Assembly (NCBI GenBank): GCA_024711005.1
Contig: JANJTQ010000246.1
Coordinates: 1 to 36,387 of the forward strand
Origin: Opitutaceae bacterium
Lineage (GTDB): Bacteria; Verrucomicrobiota; Verrucomicrobiia; Opitutales; Opitutaceae
DNA length: 36,387 nt
Reading direction: 5' to 3'
Within the stretch, counting starts at the first letter, position 1; each line of letters begins with the position of its first letter. Made by a program: the position numbers and the translations under genes. Positions 8,669-16,033 of this stretch are shown in pieces. Under the pieces are notes generated by a model. That model saw only the letters and a program-made list of their open reading frames with translations. It was not told where the DNA came from and ran no database searches.

Positions 8669-10186
8669 ATGATAACCCCTTCGCCCACCTCTTCGTCCCG
8701 CACCGTCCGCGCATGTCCCCGAATCACCCGGGGCCTGATCACGCTCGTCGTCCTCGGCCTCTCCCTTTGCCTCCCGTCCGCGGCGGCGGATGATTCGCAA
8801 CCCCCGCCCGCCGCCGGAACGGAGAACCCGCCGCTCCGGAAGGTAAAGCTCCCGCCCCTTCCCTCCGCTTTCAAGCATCCCGGCCTGTTGCACAGCCGGG
8901 AGGAACTGGAGTTCACCAAGAATAAAATCACGGCCGGCGAAGAGCCGTGGAAAAGCGCGTTCGAGCAGATGAAGACCTCCCCGTGGGCCGACCGGGATTA
9001 CAAACCCAAAAAGGCACGTGAAACGATCCGCTCCGGCTTCAACGGCGCGGGCGCGGCCGGAGGTGGCGTCGCCGATGCGTCTCGCGACGCGAAAACCGCC
9101 TACACCCAGGCTCTGATGTGGGTTTACACCGGCGACGAACAGTATGCGCGCAACGCCACCGCCATCCTCAACAACTGGAGCATCCTCCGGGAGAACCGCG
9201 GCGGAAACTGGTATCTGCAGGCCGCATGGCTCTCCACCATGCTCACCAACGCCGCCGAAATCATCCGCTACACCTGGCCGGAATGGGAAAAGGACGAGAT
9301 CGCCCGCTTCTCGGAAATGCTCAGCGAGGCCTTCCTCCCGATTTTCCACAACCGCCCCGCCTACGGAAACCGGCTCTTCTCCGTGAGCTATGCCATGATG
9401 GCGATCGGCGTGTTCAACGAGGATCGCGCGGCCTTCACCGAGGGCGTGCACCGCTGGGTCAGTTATGTTCCGTGCTTCATCTACCTGAAGGAGGACGGCC
9501 CCGCGCCCATCCGGCCCGACTACCTGCTCACCACCCCCACCAACGACGAACTCGCCGCGCTCAACGCGAACCTCGTCCCCGACGTCAAAGCGTCGTGGAT
9601 CTATCGCGAAAAAGCCGTTCTCGAAATGATGAAGGCTAACAAACTGGGTGACGATATCTCACTCTACCGGAATCCGCATGATCCCGTGGTCGCCGACCGC
9701 CATTGGAACAACGCTCCGGCCGCGGCCTATGTGGATGGACTTTGTGCGGAAACCTTTCGCGACTTGGGCCACTGCGATCTTGCCCTCGCTGGCATCGCCG
9801 GCTCAGCCGAGATTGCCTGGCATCAGGGCGTCGATCTCTATGGACTCGAGGCCAAACGCATCGTCGCCTTCCTCGAACTGCAGGCGATGCTCCGCATCAG
9901 CGAATCGATCCCGCCCGTGTTCTTTCGAGTGAAAGGCACTCCGGCGACCACGATGGACATGGCCTACAACCATTACCAGCACCGCATGGGCATCGATCTC
10001 CCGGTCACCCGCCAATTCCTCAAAAAAGCCATCCGCCCCTGCTTGCAAAAAGAGGTTCGAGGCGCACCCGGATGGTCATGGGTTCCGGTGGAGCCGGGTG
10101 TCCGCGCGGAAAACATGGTCTGGCCGATCACCACCAACGCGGCTTGGGAAACGCTCACCCACGCGCATACCGGCGACGCCAAATAA
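8669..10186 (+). CDS. Secreted alginate-lyase-family protein (single domain)
   Basis: This is 505 residues with a rather long N-terminal signal (hydrophobic 22-40, cut near SAAA at 40) and a proline-rich linker. It then has one alginate-lyase-type domain (about 65-470, PF05426-like). Visible conserved elements are NRGGNWYLQAAW (176-187), YGNRLFSVS (232-240), WVSYVPCFIYL (263-273) and GLCAETFRDLGH (357-368) followed by AEIAWHQGVDLYG. These match the paralogue at 4630-7134 almost block for block. The His and Arg in ETFRDLGH and the Asn-Trp block are the best candidates for substrate binding and catalysis. It probably cleaves a uronic-acid polysaccharide in the periplasm. It stands alone on the plus strand behind operators B and C, and a strong hairpin follows at 10210. 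Confidence 0.85.
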   Translation: MITPSPTSSSRTVRACPRITRGLITLVVLGLSLCLPSAAADDSQPPPAAGTENPPLRKVKLPPLPSAFKHPGLLHSREELEFTKNKITAGEEPWKSAFEQMKTSPWADRDYKPKKARETIRSGFNGAGAAGGGVADASRDAKTAYTQALMWVYTGDEQYARNATAILNNWSILRENRGGNWYLQAAWLSTMLTNAAEIIRYTWPEWEKDEIARFSEMLSEAFLPIFHNRPAYGNRLFSVSYAMMAIGVFNEDRAAFTEGVHRWVSYVPCFIYLKEDGPAPIRPDYLLTTPTNDELAALNANLVPDVKASWIYREKAVLEMMKANKLGDDISLYRNPHDPVVADRHWNNAPAAAYVDGLCAETFRDLGHCDLALAGIAGSAEIAWHQGVDLYGLEAKRIVAFLELQAMLRISESIPPVFFRVKGTPATTMDMAYNHYQHRMGIDLPVTRQFLKKAIRPCLQKEVRGAPGWSWVPVEPGVRAENMVWPITTNAAWETLTHAHTGDAK

Positions 10187-10209
10187 TCCGCCCACGCCTT
10201 TTCTCCTTC

Positions 10210-10238
10210 ACGAGCGTGAAGCCCGGCTTCACGCTCGT
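10210..10238. terminator. Bidirectional hairpin between convergent lyase and lacI-type genes
   Basis: ACGAGCGTGAAGCC at 10210-10223 is followed after one base by its exact complement at 10225-10238. In RNA this would be a stem of about 12 bp with a small loop. It lies between two convergent stops (10186 and 10264). No clear U-run is seen, so the terminator role rests on position and stem strength. Confidence 0.55.
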
Positions 10239-10263
10239 TGCGTTTGCACCGGCACCGGTCGCC

Positions 10264-11331
10264 TTACTTCCGCTGCTTCGGCTTTTGCAGGCGAAGCGTC
10301 TGTCCCTCGAACCATGTGCAATCCACAAAAGTCCGAATAGGCACCCGAGGCAGCCCGGTTTCGTTGCGATGGATCATACCCACCAGCACATCCACCGCCG
10401 TCCGGCCGATCAACAGGTCGTTCTGGTCCACGCCCGTGGCGCGCGACCGACCCGGGGTCGCCGCAATGCTCACGAAGCCAATGTCGCCGGGAACCGAATA
10501 TCCGAGCCCCTCGATCCTGGACAGCAAATCGCCGAATCCCACGACGACGTCGGGTTTATTGTCCTTGATCCATTGCGCGAGGCTCGCGCGATCCAAGGCG
10601 TCGACACGCGGGAGCACGACCATCCCCTTATAGGTAGAAAGGAAGTAATTCCAGCGGGAGATCCAGGTGAAGTTGCTCCCCGAGTCGCTCTCCGGCAAAA
10701 CGCAGTATCCGGGTCGTCGATACCCCAGTCGGTAAATATTCTCGATGATCAGATCCATGATCTGCTCGTGACGGGCCGTAATCAGGTTGAGCTGCCACGG
10801 TTGCGACGAAAAGCCGAACGCCAGCGCGCAGGTCTCGGAAAAGTCGAGGCCCAGATAGTTGCCCGGGCGTTCCTGCGGCGCGACCAGCACACCGCCCACG
10901 TTCCGGGCTCTGAATATCTGCTGCATGCGCTGGGGCGTCATTCCCTTCTCGTGCATCCGAAACGTCTCAACCATGTAACCGAGTTCTTCGGCGCGGGCGC
11001 GCGCTCCTTCATAATAAGCGCTGTAGGTTGGCACCTTCAGCAGCTTGCCCTGCTCGCCTTTCCAATTGTCTATCCAGCCAATGACCGCCTGGAAAACGGC
11101 CGCATGTTTCGACTGCCGGTAGGTGTTGAGCGCCGAAAGCATAGGGTCCGGCCGATAACCCAGCCGCAACGCCGCATCGCAAATCTTCTTCTTCGTCTCC
11201 TCCCGCAGCAACGAGCTGTTGCGCAAGGCCAGGCTCACGGTCGTGTGATGCATTCCCAGCTTCTGGGCGATTTCTCGCATGGTGATACGACGCGCTGCGG
11301 ACGGGACGGCGGGGTTTTGCTGGGCGGACAT
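10264..11331 (-). CDS. LacI-family transcriptional regulator
   Basis: This 355-residue protein has an N-terminal LacI-type helix-turn-helix (about 17-38, TMREIAQKLGMHHTTVSLAL), a hinge (LGYRPDPMLSALN), and a periplasmic-binding-protein-like effector domain ending around QNDLLIGRTAVDVLVGMI. The recognition helix (HHTTVSLALRN) differs from that of the two LacI proteins at 13504-15809, so it should read a different site. It is divergent from the MFS gene. The perfect palindrome at 11409 lies in the 112-bp gap between them, which makes it the best candidate to bind the four repeated operators and to regulate itself. The effector is presumably a mono- or oligosaccharide from the glycan. The family assignment is firm; the operator link is inferred. 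Confidence 0.9.
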   Translation of the reverse strand: MSAQQNPAVPSAARRITMREIAQKLGMHHTTVSLALRNSSLLREETKKKICDAALRLGYRPDPMLSALNTYRQSKHAAVFQAVIGWIDNWKGEQGKLLKVPTYSAYYEGARARAEELGYMVETFRMHEKGMTPQRMQQIFRARNVGGVLVAPQERPGNYLGLDFSETCALAFGFSSQPWQLNLITARHEQIMDLIIENIYRLGYRRPGYCVLPESDSGSNFTWISRWNYFLSTYKGMVVLPRVDALDRASLAQWIKDNKPDVVVGFGDLLSRIEGLGYSVPGDIGFVSIAATPGRSRATGVDQNDLLIGRTAVDVLVGMIHRNETGLPRVPIRTFVDCTWFEGQTLRLQKPKQRK

Positions 11332-11408
11332 GGCAGAAATCGAACGAACCTTTGAAGGATAAATGGAGAATGCGCGGGTCGATTGGAATCAGGCGACTCA
11401 CCCCGATT

Positions 11409-11425
11409 ATTCTCCATGGAGAAAA
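11409..11425 (+). promoter_or_regulatory. Putative LacI-family operator, copy D (perfect palindrome)
   Basis: ATTCTCCATGGAGAAAA; the inner 14 bases (11410-11423) form a perfect palindrome. It lies 18 bp before the chosen MFS start and 77 bp upstream of the divergent lacI-type start. A half-site TGGAGAA is also present at 11364-11370. This is the best match to the four-copy consensus. Confidence 0.6.
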
Positions 11426-11443
11426 TGGCGCCGCTTCCTGCGG

Positions 11444-12877
11444 ATGCAACCTTCGGATTCACTGCTCCTCCTCTTCCTCGTGCTCTCCTCTCCCGCCTCT
11501 CCGCCCCCCCTCGAAACACCCGCCCGGTCCCATGTCTGGCGCGCCGGCACGCTCACTTACACGACCGGCGGTCTCGTCGCTCTTTTTCTTCTGCTCCTGT
11601 GGGGGGATTTTTGCTGGTCGATGCGTGATCGCTCCGTCGGGCCGATGGCTCAATGGTACCTCAAACACCTCGACGTTCCCAACCTGCTCTTCGCCCTGCT
11701 CATCAGCACGTTTCCCGCCGTGGTCGGCCTGTTGCTCGGACCGGTGATCAGTTACAAGTCTGATCGCCATCGCGGGCCGCTCGGACGACGGATCCCCTTC
11801 CTGCTGGTCACAACGCCCATCGCCGCCTTTGGCATGCTTGGACTCGGTCTTTGTCCGGTCCTCGGACCGATGCTGCATCAGGCCCTCGGCTTCGTTTCCC
11901 CGGGAGAAAAAATCGCGACACTCATCTGTTTCGGTCTTTTTTGGGCCGCCTTCGAGTTCGCCACCATCGCCGCCAGCGCGGTTTTCAATGGCCTGATCAA
12001 CGATGTGGTGCCCGCCCCGCTGCTTGGGCGCTTCTACGGGCTTTTCCGGGCGGTAAGCCTCCTGGACGGTATCATTTTCAACCGCTGGATATTCGGCCAC
12101 GTCGACGAAAATTACACCGTGATCCTGGTCGTAATCGCGGTCTTCTACGGAGCCGGCTTCCTGTGGGTGTGTCGCAAGGTCAAGGAAGGCGACTACCCTT
12201 CTCCTCCGCCAGAATCGAATGGCGCCCCCGGCCCTCTCGTCGGTTTTATCGGCGGTGCTCGCTCGTACTTTAGCGAATGCTTCAGGCGCCCTTATTACGT
12301 CTGGGTGTTCATGCTGCTCACGGCGGCCAACCTCTGCTTCATGCCCGTAAATACCTTCTCCATCCCCTATGCACGAAGCCTCGACATGAGCATGGAAACC
12401 TACGGCGGCTGCCTCGCACTCACGTTCACGATTTCGCTCCTGCTGGCCTACCCGCTCGGCTGGCTGGCCGATCTCTTTCACCCACTGCGCATGGGGCTCG
12501 TCTGCCTGCTCGGCTACATGGGGGTGATGGCTTGGGGCGCAGTTTTCGCCCGCGATCCACATAGTTTCGCCGTGGCCCTCGTTCTTCATGGCGTGCTCTC
12601 CGGTTGCTATGCCACCAGCGCCGCCTCGCTAGGCCTTCGATTGTTTCCAAAATCCAAATACGCCCAGTTCGCCAGCGCCGCCGGCATCATGGTTTCAACC
12701 TGCGGCATGGCGCTCGGTCCCTTGATCGGCATGCTCATCGATTTCAGCGGAAACCGCTATTATTACACGTTCACCGTCGGCTGCGCACTCAGCATGGCCG
12801 CCCTTGTGGCCGCCTGGCACGTCCACAGAAAATTCATGCGATTGGGAGGCCCGCGCAACTACACTCCACCCCTCTGA
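11444..12877 (+). CDS. MFS transporter, probable sugar importer
   Basis: This is 477 residues of mostly hydrophobic sequence consistent with about 12 membrane helices. The loop after helix 2 carries a major-facilitator motif A variant (GPVISYKSDRHRGPLGRRIP), and the N-terminus has the WRAGTLTYTTGGLVALFLLL and WGDFCW stretch seen in verrucomicrobial transporters next to glycan genes. It likely brings a product of the nearby lyases or rhamnosidase across the inner membrane. I chose the ATG at 11444. An in-frame ATG at 11363 exists, but that choice would put operator D inside the coding sequence and add a charged, unconserved-looking head. The gene is divergent from the LacI gene at 10264-11331. 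Substrate specificity cannot be read from the sequence. Confidence 0.85.
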   Translation: MQPSDSLLLLFLVLSSPASPPPLETPARSHVWRAGTLTYTTGGLVALFLLLLWGDFCWSMRDRSVGPMAQWYLKHLDVPNLLFALLISTFPAVVGLLLGPVISYKSDRHRGPLGRRIPFLLVTTPIAAFGMLGLGLCPVLGPMLHQALGFVSPGEKIATLICFGLFWAAFEFATIAASAVFNGLINDVVPAPLLGRFYGLFRAVSLLDGIIFNRWIFGHVDENYTVILVVIAVFYGAGFLWVCRKVKEGDYPSPPPESNGAPGPLVGFIGGARSYFSECFRRPYYVWVFMLLTAANLCFMPVNTFSIPYARSLDMSMETYGGCLALTFTISLLLAYPLGWLADLFHPLRMGLVCLLGYMGVMAWGAVFARDPHSFAVALVLHGVLSGCYATSAASLGLRLFPKSKYAQFASAAGIMVSTCGMALGPLIGMLIDFSGNRYYYTFTVGCALSMAALVAAWHVHRKFMRLGGPRNYTPPL

Positions 12878-12925
12878 GCGCGCCCCATCACTCCCCGCCA
12901 CTCACCTTCCAGCAGCAACGTCGTC

Positions 12926-13499
12926 GTGCGACGGCACCGGACCTTTCCTCGGACTCTACTTCGCCGACCTCGAATACCGGTTGCCCTCTCGCATCGCCCC
13001 GGGTACCTGCTTCAGGCCGACGTGCTCTCCGTCCTCGCTCCGGTTCTCAGCGCGCGCTCCGACACATCCGCACCTACGGCGTCGTGCACCACCCCGTCAC
13101 CGGCTTCGTCGAGGCCTGAGCCTAGTGCGACGCCGTCGTGCAACGTCTCCCCGACCACATCGACCCGACCGCGACAGCCGCCGCGGGCACTCCCAACGCC
13201 ACCTTCGGCCGCCGCTACCAAATCATCGGCTTCCGCTGGCTCCCCCCTGCCGACATTTGACCCTCGCCACGCATTTTTCCGCAGCGCGTTCCGGCCTCGC
13301 CCGCGGCTAAAACTTTATTCGAAGTGCTTTAACCGACGCTTGCCCATCCACCTTTTGACAACTGTTCCTGCCATACCCGCGAGCGGTCCTGACGATCGAC
13401 TACACCGCCGCGGTCGTGCCCGAACCGTCGACCTACGCCCTGCTCGGCGGCCTTATCGCATTCGGCGGTGGCCTCCTGCGGCGTCGTCGCTTGAGCTGA
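12926..13499 (+). pseudogene. Decayed gene ending in a PEP-CTERM tag
   Basis: The 626 bp between the MFS stop (12877) and the next gene (13504) have no intact gene. Fragments that read like protein appear in different plus-strand frames: GPFLGLYFADLEYRLPSR near 12945, RTYGVVHHPVTGFVEA ending at 13119, and FGRRYQIIGFRWLPPADI ending at 13259. At 13359-13499 a short open frame ends LTIDYTAAVVPEPSTYALL, a glycine-rich hydrophobic segment and RRRRLS before a stop. That is a complete PEP-CTERM sorting tag without a protein in front of it. I read this as one or two exported-protein genes broken by frameshifts. The tag is clear; the identity of the upstream fragments is unknown. Confidence 0.6.
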
Positions 13500-13503
13500 C
13501 GCG

Positions 13504-14556
13504 TCACGCGGGGATGCAGCCGCGTCGGGCCATCGCTTCCGATCGATTGGAAATCGTCGGGCCGGGCGACCATTCGCAACCGATCGAAACGCTTTTTCGA
13601 ATCTTCGGAATCCCGTATTGATTCGTGCTGAGTTCACTCGCCACCAACGCCACCGCGGACGCACCGATGCCGCCAAAATGGTGATCCACCCCGGCGATGT
13701 TTTTCGCCTGGTCCAAACGCAACAGCGCAAAGCCGCAATCCTCCGGCACACGGATGCCCGCCGACGTCATCCACTGATGGACCTCGATGAACGAGAGCAC
13801 GACATCCGGCCGGTGTTCCTCATACCAACGCAAAAATGTCTCCCGGTTCCAATCGTCGGTCAGCATCATCGGCACGCGATTCCGAGCTGGGCTCGGCTGG
13901 GTCTCCACGATTTGCGCCCCCTGCCAGCGGTGACCGCCCCGAGTGTTGTCGTTGGCGGAAACACACAAGCCGATGCGCCGGTAGCCGCAGGCCGTCAGCT
14001 CCCTCCACGCAAGGCGCAAGACCTCCCATTGATCGACGGACACCCGATGCAGCGGCGGATTGAGCAGGGAATGCCCGCAACAGGCGACGGCGAAATGCTC
14101 CCAGGCGAAACCTTCGATTTCGCCGTGCTGGAATAGCGGAGCCAGCACGATGCCCCGGATGGATTGGCTGTAGAGAATATTGCTGAGCCGCTTCGGGGTC
14201 ATCCCCGGCGTGCACAAGCTGAACTCGTCCAGCCGGTATCCCATCTGGTGCGCCTGCTCAACCGCACCTTGGTACATCTCCATCGTGCCGAGATTCGACC
14301 GCCAGCCGCCGATGGTCTTGTAGTTGGTCATCCACGCAAGCGGCTCAAGGCTGCTGGTCTTGCTCACCCGCAAACGCCCCATCAACTCCGACACGGCCGG
14401 ATCGGGCCGGTAGTCCAGTTTGTCCGCAAGCGCACGGATCTTCAGCCGGGTGGCCGGAGCGATTCCGCGCTCGCCGCGCAATGCACGGGACACGGTCATC
14501 TTGCTCACACCGGCGGCCTGCGCGAGATCGGTAAGGGTGGTGCGGGATTTGTTCAT
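13504..14556 (-). CDS. LacI-family transcriptional regulator, tandem copy 1
   Basis: This is 350 residues. The helix-turn-helix at about 7-27 reads TLTDLAQAAGVSKMTVSRAL, followed by the hinge DYRPDPAVSELMGRLRVS and a sugar-binding-protein-like effector domain. It is closely related along its whole length to the next gene at 14676-15809; blocks such as SLEPLAW, YRLDEFSLCTPGMTP, FQHGEIEGFAWEHFAVACCG and HRVSVDQW are shared. The start at 14556 places the helix-turn-helix at the N-terminus, as is normal; an ATG 20 codons upstream would add an unrelated head. The 119-bp gap to its twin shows no obvious palindromic operator. The target and ligand are unknown. Confidence 0.9.
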   Translation of the reverse strand: MNKSRTTLTDLAQAAGVSKMTVSRALRGERGIAPATRLKIRALADKLDYRPDPAVSELMGRLRVSKTSSLEPLAWMTNYKTIGGWRSNLGTMEMYQGAVEQAHQMGYRLDEFSLCTPGMTPKRLSNILYSQSIRGIVLAPLFQHGEIEGFAWEHFAVACCGHSLLNPPLHRVSVDQWEVLRLAWRELTACGYRRIGLCVSANDNTRGGHRWQGAQIVETQPSPARNRVPMMLTDDWNRETFLRWYEEHRPDVVLSFIEVHQWMTSAGIRVPEDCGFALLRLDQAKNIAGVDHHFGGIGASAVALVASELSTNQYGIPKIRKSVSIGCEWSPGPTISNRSEAMARRGCIPA

Positions 14557-14675
14557 CGCTCGTGGCAAACTGGCATGCCTGTAACGGCGTCGAATACAGT
14601 GATCGCCGGCGTTCAACGCAACTCACGTTCCACGGCCCTGGCAACCCACACCCTCGCGTCAGGGCGTCATGGCAT

Positions 14676-15809
14676 TCATCGGACGCCCGCCACGCGTCGG
14701 ACGGTGTCGAGGTGGGCCGATCCCGGATGCCTGCGAATGGTGAAACCATCCTGCCACGTGCATTCGACCGATACGCTCTTTCGAATTGCCGGAATGCCAT
14801 AGTGATTCGTTGCGAGTTCACTCACCGCCAGGCTCACGGTCGAGGCGCCGATGTCGGCGAAACGATGGTCGACTCCCGCCATGTCGGTCGCCTCTTCGAG
14901 ACGCAACAAGGCGAAACCGCAATCCTCGGGCACACGAATGCCCGAGGTGATCATCCACTGATACACCTCGCCCAAGGACACCACGACGTCAGGCCGGTTT
15001 TCGCCATACCACCGACGGAATGCCGCCTTGTTCCAGTCGTCCGTCAGCATCACGGGCACGCGATTCCGCTCCGGAATCAACCGACTCTCCACGAGCAAGG
15101 CTCCGTGCCACCGATCGCCTATGCGACGGTTGTCGTTCGCGGGAATACAGAACCCGATGCGTTCGTAGCCGCAGGCCGTCAGTTCCCTCCATGCAAGCCG
15201 CAACACATCCCATTGATCGACGGACACGCGATGCAGCCGCGGGCTAAGCAACGAGGGCCCGCAACACGCGACGGCAAAGTGCTCCCAGGCGAAGCCTTCG
15301 ATTTCACCGTGCTGGAATAGCGGCGCCACCACTATTCCGCGGATCGACTGATTATAGAGAATCGTGCTGAGCCGCCTCGGAGTCATGCCGGGAGTACAAA
15401 GGCTGAATTCGTCGAGCCGATAGCCCATGCGACGGGCCTGCTCCACCGCACCGCGATACATGTCCATCGTCCCCGGGTTCGATCGCCAGCCACCGATCGT
15501 TTTGTACGTGGTCAACCAGGCGAGCGGCTCGAGTGAGCTCGTCTTGCTCACCCGCAATCGCCCCATCAATTCGGACACCGCAGGATCGGGCCGATATCCC
15601 AGTTCCTCCGCCAGAAGGCGTATCCGCTCCTGGGTCGCCTTCGCGATACCCCGCTCACCGCGCATTGCTCGCGAGACAGTCATCTTACTCACGCCGGCCG
15701 CCTCCGCGAGATCGGCGATCGTGACGCGATCCGCTCCTGTTGACGCCGATCCACCCGATCCGCCGGAGCCTGGCGCGATTCCGGTCAATCCGGATGAAGA
15801 GGTTTTCAT
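14676..15809 (-). CDS. LacI-family transcriptional regulator, tandem copy 2
   Basis: This is 377 residues with a Gly/Ser-rich head of about 27 residues that its twin lacks. The helix-turn-helix at about 29-49 (TIADLAEAAGVSKMTVSRAM) is followed by GERGIAKAT, then the hinge LGYRPDPAVSELMGRLRVS and the effector domain. The recognition region GVSKMTVSRA-RGERGIA is the same as in the gene at 13504-14556, so the two probably read the same or very similar operators. Effector domains are similar but differ at scattered positions, which could change ligand response. The two genes point the same way and form a tandem duplication. The gap of 224 bp up to the ccoI stop (15810-16033) must hold its promoter, but I see no clear element there. 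Confidence 0.9.
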   Translation of the reverse strand: MKTSSSGLTGIAPGSGGSGGSASTGADRVTIADLAEAAGVSKMTVSRAMRGERGIAKATQERIRLLAEELGYRPDPAVSELMGRLRVSKTSSLEPLAWLTTYKTIGGWRSNPGTMDMYRGAVEQARRMGYRLDEFSLCTPGMTPRRLSTILYNQSIRGIVVAPLFQHGEIEGFAWEHFAVACCGPSLLSPRLHRVSVDQWDVLRLAWRELTACGYERIGFCIPANDNRRIGDRWHGALLVESRLIPERNRVPVMLTDDWNKAAFRRWYGENRPDVVVSLGEVYQWMITSGIRVPEDCGFALLRLEEATDMAGVDHRFADIGASTVSLAVSELATNHYGIPAIRKSVSVECTWQDGFTIRRHPGSAHLDTVRRVAGVR

Positions 15810-16033
15810 TGCACGATAAAAAAAATGCTACGCCGTGACAGGCGTGTTGGCCGCGTATCGAAAAAACGCAGGCGAGATCGGGTGTGCTTCCCACCTTAGG
15901 TTTTTACGGAACCTGATGTGGAGCGATTCCGCCCGTTACCGTAACCGTCGACCTGCGCGGCACGCCCCGACATTCCGCCTCGACGCTGATGGTCAACGTA
16001 CTTGCCCGCGACAAATGCAGTTGGCGCCGTGGC

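Noticed and set aside
10198-10212. TTTTCTCCTTCACG as a fifth operator copy
   Set aside because: Only one half-site matches, and it lies between convergent genes in the terminator hairpin area, not in a promoter.
11459-12589. Open frame of 376 codons on the minus strand opposite the MFS gene
   Set aside because: It is a charged low-complexity translation opposite a transporter with a recognisable MFS motif.
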